Assembly: GCA_003343605.1 (NCBI GenBank)
Contig: QAKW01000023.1
Span: 1-18,690 of the forward strand
Origin: Clostridiales bacterium
GTDB lineage: Bacteria; Bacillota; Clostridia; Oscillospirales; QAKW01
Direction: 5' to 3'
Length of the DNA: 18,690 nt
Under the pieces are notes generated by a model that saw nothing but the letters and a program-made list of their open reading frames with translations, searched no databases and was not told where the DNA came from. Shown here one piece after another: positions 13,032 through 18,690 of this stretch. Numbering within the stretch: position 1 is the first letter of the stretch; each line of letters opens with the position of its first letter. A program made the position numbers and the translations under genes.

Positions 13032-14789
13032 TCAGCGTGCAAACTGGCTATTATAAAGCGCCGCATAGAACCCATTTTGCCGGAGCAGATCCAAGTGGCG
13101 GCCCTGCTCGATCACCTTTCCGTCTTTCATCACGAGAATCAGATCCGCATCGCGGATGGTGGAGAGCCGGTGGGCCACAATAAAGCTGGTGCGCCCCTGC
13201 ATCAGCCGGGAGAAAGCGTCCTGAATCTTCAGCTCGGTGCGGGTATCAATCGAAGAAGTCGCTTCATCCAGGATCAGCATCGGCGGTGCGCACAGCATGA
13301 CCCGCGCAATGCAGAGCAGCTGGCGCTGCCCCTGGGAGAGGCTGCCGCCCTCTTCGGAAAGCGGCGTAAGGTAGCCCTGCGGCAGGCGCTTGATAAAGCT
13401 GTGGGCATGGGCGGCTTTGGCGGCGGCAATGATTTCCTCTTCTGTTGCATCCGGGCGGCCGTAAGCAATATTTTCACGCACGGTTCCTTCCTTCAGCCAG
13501 GTTTCCTGCAAAACCATGCCGTAGCTGCGGCGCAATGACCGGCGGGTCATGGCGCTGATGTCTACGCCGTCAAGCGTAATGCTGCCGCTGTTTACATCGT
13601 AAAACCGCATCAGCAGATTAATCAGCGTTGTTTTCCCGCAGCCGGTGGGGCCCACAATCGCGATTCGCTGGCCGGGGGCGGCTGTAAGGTTCAGGTTTTC
13701 GATCAGCGTTTGATCCGGGCGATAGGAAAAGAAGACCTTGCTGAGCGCAACGCGTCCTTCTGTTTTTTTCAGCACCAGGGCATCGGGAGGCTCGCTGATC
13801 TCCGGCGCCTCATCGGTAAGCTGGAAGATACGCGCAGCGCAGGCCAGCGCATTTTGCAGCTCGGTAACAACCCCGGAAATTTCATTAAACGGTTTGGTAT
13901 ATTGATTGGCGTAGCTCAAAAAACAGGTCAGGCTCCCCACGCTTAGGCCGCCGCCGGCCGCGGCCAGCGCACCGCTCAAAGCCACGCCCGCATAAATCAA
14001 TGCGTTGATAAACCGGGTGCAGGGGTTGGTGAGCGAAGAAAAGAAGGTGGCCCGCAGAGAGGCTTTTTCAAGCCTGCCGTTGATCTCATCAAAGATTGCG
14101 GCATTTTTCTCTTCCCGGGAAAAGGCCTTTACAACCTTCTGATTCCCGATCATCTCATCAATAAAAGCGGTCTGTTCGCCGCGCGTTTCCGATTGCAGGC
14201 GAAACATTTTATAGGTGCGCCCGGCAATAAAGCGGGCCATCAGCAGGGAAAGGGGCGTAAGCACAACAACCAAAAGGGTAATCCCCGGATGGATGGTCAG
14301 CATGAAGATCAGCGTAACCAGAATGGTAACAACACCGGTGAAGAGCTGCGTAAAACCCAGCAGCAGGCCGTCTGCAAACTGATCTACATCTGCAATGACC
14401 CGGCTGACAATCTCGCCGGTAGAACGGGTATCCAGCCAGGAAAGCGGCAGACGCTCAATTTTTCGGATGGCCTCTTTACGCACATCTTCGATGACCTGAT
14501 AGGTGATTTTATTGTTGATGGTATTCATGACCCATTGCAGCAGCGATGTCAGCCCGGCGGCTATGCCGATCTGCAGAAAAATGTGGGCGATTTTTTCAAA
14601 TTGAACCCGCCCGGGGCCCAAAACGCAGTCGATGGCTCTGCCTACCAGGATCGGGATATAGAGTGAAAGCACTACGGTCACAGCGGCGAGTAAAATGGAT
14701 AGCACAACCCATCCCCAGTATTTTTTCAGATGTGAGAAAACGCCGTGCAGTGCGGTTTTCTGATGACCGTTCAGCTTCTTTTTTTTCAT
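13032..14789 (-). CDS. Heterodimeric ABC exporter, half-transporter with the catalytic Walker B Glu
   Basis: 585 residues: an ABC-exporter membrane domain with six helices (about 25-325), then an ATPase domain. Motifs: Walker A GPTGCGKTT (380-388), Q-loop Gln428, signature altered to LSQGQ (484-488; usual LSGGQ), Walker B LILDE with catalytic Glu509, and switch His540. Together with the partner at 14786-16513 this gives one intact and one degenerate ATP site, as in TM287/288, LmrCD and BmrCD. Those export drugs or lipids; the substrate here is unknown. Its ATG overlaps the partner's stop codon by ATGA, so the two are translationally coupled and made in equal amounts. No terminator was seen before tetR. 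Confidence 0.94.
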   Translation of the reverse strand: MKKKKLNGHQKTALHGVFSHLKKYWGWVVLSILLAAVTVVLSLYIPILVGRAIDCVLGPGRVQFEKIAHIFLQIGIAAGLTSLLQWVMNTINNKITYQVIEDVRKEAIRKIERLPLSWLDTRSTGEIVSRVIADVDQFADGLLLGFTQLFTGVVTILVTLIFMLTIHPGITLLVVVLTPLSLLMARFIAGRTYKMFRLQSETRGEQTAFIDEMIGNQKVVKAFSREEKNAAIFDEINGRLEKASLRATFFSSLTNPCTRFINALIYAGVALSGALAAAGGGLSVGSLTCFLSYANQYTKPFNEISGVVTELQNALACAARIFQLTDEAPEISEPPDALVLKKTEGRVALSKVFFSYRPDQTLIENLNLTAAPGQRIAIVGPTGCGKTTLINLLMRFYDVNSGSITLDGVDISAMTRRSLRRSYGMVLQETWLKEGTVRENIAYGRPDATEEEIIAAAKAAHAHSFIKRLPQGYLTPLSEEGGSLSQGQRQLLCIARVMLCAPPMLILDEATSSIDTRTELKIQDAFSRLMQGRTSFIVAHRLSTIRDADLILVMKDGKVIEQGRHLDLLRQNGFYAALYNSQFAR

Positions 14790-16513
14790 GTAGCAGGCGC
14801 CTCCTTTTTAAACTGAGAATCATAAATTTCCCGGTAGACCGGGCAGGTTTCGAGCAGCGTTTCATGTATCCCGAGCCCGGCAACGCCGCCATCTTCCAGC
14901 ACAAGGATCTGATCGGCATGCTGAATGGAGGAGGTACGCTGCGAAACAATCACGATCGCAGGCGCGTCCTCCATTTCACGAATGGATTTCCGCAGCGCCG
15001 CATCGGTTGCGAAATCCAGTGCGGAAGCGCTGTCGTCGAGAATTAAAATAGAGGGGCGGCGTACCAGCGCCCGTGCAATGGTCAGCCGCTGGCGCTGCCC
15101 GCCTGAAAAGTTTTTACCGTTTTGCTCTACCTGCGCACCGAGGCCGCCTTCCTTTTCCCGGATCAGAGCGTCCGCCTGCGCAATGGTGAGCGCCCGCATC
15201 AGTTCTTCATCGCCGGCATCTTCTTTTCCCCAGCGCAGATTATCCCGCACAGTACCCCGAAAGAGTACCGGCCGCTGAGGCACCACGCCGATCTTCCGGC
15301 GCAGGGTATCCACATCATAGGATAAAACGTCTTTTCCCTCCACCAGCACACAGCCTTCCGTTGCCTCATAAAACCGGGGAATCAGATTTACAAAAGTGGT
15401 TTTGCCGGAGCCCGTTCCGCCGATTACGCCGAGCGTTTCACCCGGCCGCAGATGAAGGCTGACCCCGGAGAGCGCATCTTCCTTTGCCAGCGGATAGCGG
15501 AAAGAAACATGCTGAAATTCCATAGCGTAGGCAGGATCGCCCGTTTTATCGCTGCGCTTTGCCGGCTCACCGCTTTCCAGCTCGAAAACAGCCTGAATCC
15601 GGTTGCCGCAGGCAACACCCTTGGTGATGCTGATGATCAGGCTTGCAAGCTTGATCAGCTCTATGAGAATCTGCGACATATAATTATAGAGCGCCACCAC
15701 AGCGCCCTGTGTCAGCAGCCCTGCCTCTACCCGCAGTGCCCCGGTATGGATCAGCAGGATCACGGCAAGGTTGATCAGGATATAGGTGAGCGGATTCATC
15801 AGTGCGGAAATCCGGCCTACATACTTCTGCGCGTTGGTCAGCGTGCGAACCCGGCGGTCAAACTCTGCAATTTCGTCCTCCTCCCGGCAAAATGCTCTTA
15901 CCACCCGGACGCCTGAAAGATTCTCCCGTGTTTTGGATAATACGCGGTCAAGCGCACCCTGCACCCGCCGGTAGAGCGGGATGCAAAGCAGCATAATGCC
16001 GAATACCACCACCGAAAGAACAGGGATCGCCAGCACAAAAACCATCGCCGCACGCCAGTCGATGGTAAATGCCATAACCATCGCGCCCAAAACCACAAAG
16101 GGCGAGCGCAGCAGTAAACGCAGCGTAAGATTCATGGCAGCCTGCACCTGATTCATATCACTGGTCATTCGGGTTATCAGCGTTGAAGGGCCGATCTGAT
16201 CAAGGCCGGCATAGGAAAACTGCTGAATATGAGAAAAGAGCGCCCGGCGGATTTTGGTTACAAAACCCACCGCCGCTTTGGCCGCAAAATACTGCGCCGT
16301 AACGGAAAAGGCGAGCCCTACTGCCCCCAGCAACGCCATCAGCAGGCTCATACGCACAATATATCCGCGGTTGGCGCCACCGATACCGGTATCGATAATG
16401 GCTGCCACCACAAGCGGAACCAGCAGTTCCAGCGTGGCCTCCAACAGCTTAAACAGAGGCCCCAGAATGCTCTCCCTGCGGTAATCCCTTAAATACGTTA
16501 AAAGCTTGAACAT
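14786..16513 (-). CDS. Heterodimeric ABC exporter, half-transporter with degenerate ATP-site residues
   Basis: 575 residues: six-helix membrane domain (about 15-310), then an ATPase domain. Walker A GGTGSGKTT (365-373), Q-loop Gln413 and a normal signature FSGGQ (469-473), but Walker B reads LILDD (Asp494 where the catalytic Glu is expected) and the switch His is Gln525 (VSQRTSSI). The degenerate site is thus this protein's Walker motifs facing the partner's LSQGQ, while its normal signature completes the active site on the partner. This matches the known asymmetry of such exporters and is not a sign of decay. The ATG at 16511-16513 follows TGGGAGGAAG; a GTG at 16525 would include the ribosome site. 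It is first in the operon and has its own promoter. Confidence 0.94.
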   Translation of the reverse strand: MFKLLTYLRDYRRESILGPLFKLLEATLELLVPLVVAAIIDTGIGGANRGYIVRMSLLMALLGAVGLAFSVTAQYFAAKAAVGFVTKIRRALFSHIQQFSYAGLDQIGPSTLITRMTSDMNQVQAAMNLTLRLLLRSPFVVLGAMVMAFTIDWRAAMVFVLAIPVLSVVVFGIMLLCIPLYRRVQGALDRVLSKTRENLSGVRVVRAFCREEDEIAEFDRRVRTLTNAQKYVGRISALMNPLTYILINLAVILLIHTGALRVEAGLLTQGAVVALYNYMSQILIELIKLASLIISITKGVACGNRIQAVFELESGEPAKRSDKTGDPAYAMEFQHVSFRYPLAKEDALSGVSLHLRPGETLGVIGGTGSGKTTFVNLIPRFYEATEGCVLVEGKDVLSYDVDTLRRKIGVVPQRPVLFRGTVRDNLRWGKEDAGDEELMRALTIAQADALIREKEGGLGAQVEQNGKNFSGGQRQRLTIARALVRRPSILILDDSASALDFATDAALRKSIREMEDAPAIVIVSQRTSSIQHADQILVLEDGGVAGLGIHETLLETCPVYREIYDSQFKKEAPAT

Positions 16514-16546
16514 GCTTCCTCCCACCGATTTTTTATTCTTATTGTT

Positions 16547-16576
16547 ATTCTACCACAAAAAACCAAATCATGTAAA
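16547..16576 (-). promoter_or_regulatory. Promoter of the ABC exporter operon
   Basis: On the minus strand TTTACA (16571-16576), 18 nt, TAGAAT (16547-16552). The leader would be about 30 nt. Confidence 0.6.
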
Positions 16577-16596
16577 GAATTACGTAAAAATAGCGG

Positions 16597-16625
16597 TGGA
16601 AAAGAGCGGGGATTTATGCTATAAT
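16597..16625 (+). promoter_or_regulatory. Promoter of the topoisomerase gene
   Basis: TGGAAA (16597-16602), 17 nt, perfect TATAAT (16620-16625). It faces away from the exporter promoter; 20 bp separate the two -35 boxes, so they may share regulatory DNA. Confidence 0.6.
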
Positions 16626-16697
16626 AGCAGCGATCAGCGCATTCGGCCGCGCTGGAAAGAACGGATGATTTTTATTTCGATGAAAGGGGGAGGGCAG

Positions 16698-18690
16698 ATG
16701 ACGCTGATTATTGCAGAGAAGCCAAGCCTTGCGCGCAACATTGCGGCCGGGATTGGGAATTTAAAACGGCGTCAGGGGTATCTCGAAGGCGAAGATTACC
16801 TAATCACCTGGGCGTTCGGCCACCTTTTTTCCCTTTGCGATATTGAAGATTATACCGGCCCTACGGCGGAAGGCCGCTGGTCGATGGAGAATCTTCCCTG
16901 CTTCCCCGAAACTTTCCGATTCCGGCTGCGCAGCGGCGCGGATAAACAGCCGGATGCAGGGATCAAACGGCAGTTTGAGCTGATCTGTGCGCTATGCAGC
17001 AGGCCGGACGTGGAGCAGATTGTGAACGCGGGCGACGCCGACCGGGAGGGTGAAATCATAGTTCGTCTTTGTGTGCAGCAGGCCGGCGTGCAAAAGCCCT
17101 TTTTCAGGCTATGGCTGCCGGATCAGACACCTGAAACCGTTGCGGAAGCCCTGGCGGAAATGAAGGACGAGGCGGAATATCAGAATCTTGCCAACGAAGG
17201 GTTTGCCCGTACTTATATCGACTGGCTATACGGTGTGAACCTCACCCGTTACGCAACGCTCAAAACCGGTGTTTTGCTGCGGGTAGGGCGGGTGATTGTT
17301 CCGATTATAAAGGCGATATACGATCGCGACCGGTCGATTGAACATTTTGTTCCTGAAAAGTATTATGCCGTGATCAGCCGCGCGCAAACAAAAGGCGCGG
17401 AAATCGAGCTGGTTTCCAAAGAACGCTTTGCAGCAGCCGCTTATGATAAAGCGCTTGCTTACGCTGCCAAGCTCAACGGCTGCAAGGCCGTGGTGGCAGA
17501 GAAAAAGAAGCGTAAGGCCGTGCTGCGCCCGGGAAAGCTTTTTTCCCTCTCAAAGCTGCAAAATCTTCTGGGCAGAAAATATAAGATGCCAATGGAAGAA
17601 AGCCTCAATATTGTGCAGGAGCTTTATGAGGCGGGATATATTACCTATCCGCGCACCAATTCGGAATATCTGGCGGTAAAAGAGAAGGAGAAGATCAGAA
17701 AAATTATCGGGTCGGTTGCGGCGCTGGGCTATGCTGTTGTATTCCGGGAGGGTAAAACCATCTTTGATGACAGCAAGATCGAATCGCATTCCGCCCTGAC
17801 CCCCACTTACCGCATCCCGAAAAAAGAACAGCTCACCGACCGGCAGCGGCTGGTTTATCAAACGATCTTCCGGCGGTTTGCCGCCGTTTTCTGCGCGGAG
17901 GACTGCCTGGCGGAAAAAACGGAAATTTTGATCCGGGTTGGCGATATCGAAGAATTCCGGCTCAAAGGCACGGTGATTATCCAGCCGGGCTGGATGCAAT
18001 ACGACGATGGCGGCCAGAAGGATAAGCTTTTGCCGCCGCTGGAGCCGGGCGATGAAGTGGCGATTGATTTTGCCCCGCAGGAAAAGGAAACCACCCCGCC
18101 CCGGCATTATACGATTGAAACCCTGAATAATTATTTAAAAAATCCGTTTCGGGAGGAACGGGCGGCCGCGGAGGAAGGCGATGACCGCCAGGATTACCGT
18201 GCAATTTTCGAAGGATTGGAGCTCGGCACGGAGGCTACCCGCACCGGCATTATCGGCAATGCGATCAAAAGCGGTTATATTGCGCTGAAAAAAGATACCT
18301 ATTATCTGCTGCCGGGCGGCGCCTATCTGATTGAAGAGCTGGAGCATATGGGAATCGAGATGGATAAATATAAAACCAGTGCTCTTGGCCAGGCACTCAA
18401 GAAGGTGTTTCGCGGCGAAATGAAGATTGAAGAGAGCGTTGAGCTGGCAAAGAAAGAAATTGAAGCAGTTTTTGCCCCAAAGGAGCAGTCGCCCGCGCTG
18501 GATACCGATACCGGTCTTTACGGGGATGAAGCGGGGCAATGCCCGCTATGCGGCGGCCGGGTGGTAAAGGGGCGCTATGGCTATGGCTGCCTTTCATATA
18601 AGGAGGGCTGCAAATTCCGGCTGAACGGCGTTATTTTGGGCCGGGTCATCCCACTGTCTGCCGCGCGGGCACTGCTGCACGAGGGAAAGA
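16698..18690 (+). CDS. topB: Type IA DNA topoisomerase, TopB (topoisomerase III) family, 3'-truncated by the window
   Basis: 664 residues are visible and the frame is open at the right edge. The enzyme cuts one DNA strand through a tyrosine to decatenate or relax DNA. TOPRIM domain: IIAEKPS with Glu7 and NAGDADREGE (Asp113, Asp115, Glu117). WAFGHLFSL at 38-46 is the family motif. The active site is YITYPRTNS with Tyr317. The usual SVGRVQ(T/S)P motif reads RVGRVIVP (195-202), a clear departure. Near 615-640 a topoisomerase C4 zinc finger is visible (CPLCGG, YGCLSYKEGC). The start ATG follows GAAAGGGGGAGGG. It could be a chromosomal TopB or one of the TopB-like proteins carried on conjugative elements; no element genes are visible. 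Confidence 0.93.
   Translation, partial: MTLIIAEKPSLARNIAAGIGNLKRRQGYLEGEDYLITWAFGHLFSLCDIEDYTGPTAEGRWSMENLPCFPETFRFRLRSGADKQPDAGIKRQFELICALCSRPDVEQIVNAGDADREGEIIVRLCVQQAGVQKPFFRLWLPDQTPETVAEALAEMKDEAEYQNLANEGFARTYIDWLYGVNLTRYATLKTGVLLRVGRVIVPIIKAIYDRDRSIEHFVPEKYYAVISRAQTKGAEIELVSKERFAAAAYDKALAYAAKLNGCKAVVAEKKKRKAVLRPGKLFSLSKLQNLLGRKYKMPMEESLNIVQELYEAGYITYPRTNSEYLAVKEKEKIRKIIGSVAALGYAVVFREGKTIFDDSKIESHSALTPTYRIPKKEQLTDRQRLVYQTIFRRFAAVFCAEDCLAEKTEILIRVGDIEEFRLKGTVIIQPGWMQYDDGGQKDKLLPPLEPGDEVAIDFAPQEKETTPPRHYTIETLNNYLKNPFREERAAAEEGDDRQDYRAIFEGLELGTEATRTGIIGNAIKSGYIALKKDTYYLLPGGAYLIEELEHMGIEMDKYKTSALGQALKKVFRGEMKIEESVELAKKEIEAVFAPKEQSPALDTDTGLYGDEAGQCPLCGGRVVKGRYGYGCLSYKEGCKFRLNGVILGRVIPLSAARALLHEGK

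Noticed and set aside
14193..14666. 157-codon plus-strand frame opposite the ABC exporter
   Set aside because: Fully antisense to a clear transporter gene; composition (Gln, Asn, Gly rich) is typical of reverse-strand shadows.
14786..16513. Loss of the catalytic Glu and His read as gene decay
   Set aside because: The matching change in the partner's signature (LSQGQ) shows the normal asymmetry of heterodimeric exporters.

Overview
The window looks like chromosomal DNA of a Gram-positive anaerobe of the class Clostridia, probably near the Oscillospiraceae. The grounds are Shine-Dalgarno sites close to AGGAGG, sigma-A type promoters, a surface-layer-homology (SLH) protein, a solute-binding lipoprotein, a heterodimeric ABC exporter with one degenerate ATP site, and small XRE regulators. 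This placement is inference; there is no rRNA or other marker to fix it.

Left end (1-4112, all minus): the N-terminal part of a solute-binding lipoprotein with a long Asn/Pro/Asp linker, then a 1045-residue secreted protein with a beta-helix, four related beta-sandwich repeats and three SLH domains. Centre-left (4315-7730, plus): glmS and glmM, which make glucosamine-6-phosphate and then glucosamine-1-phosphate for cell-wall synthesis. glmS has a strong promoter and a leader of about 184 nt holding two hairpins with U-tracts; no glmS ribozyme is recognisable.

Middle (7734-8956): a tandemly duplicated two-gene cassette. Each copy has a minus-strand small protein of unknown function, divergent from a plus-strand small XRE regulator, with a matching inverted-repeat operator placed at identical spacing over the shared promoter region. 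This is the strongest candidate here for an undescribed regulatory system. It is followed by an orphan Sfp-type phosphopantetheinyl transferase (minus), the initiator tRNA-fMet with its own promoter and terminator, a small serine esterase (plus), and another XRE regulator (minus) beside a perfect 18-bp palindrome with a promoter facing the other way.

Right part (11104-16513, all minus): a HdeD-like membrane protein followed by a PgsA-like CDP-alcohol phosphatidyltransferase; a TetR regulator; and the two overlapping genes of a heterodimeric ABC exporter, which probably run into tetR. The window ends in a plus-strand type IA topoisomerase (TopB-like), cut by the right edge. No CRISPR array, insertion sequence or prophage gene was seen.
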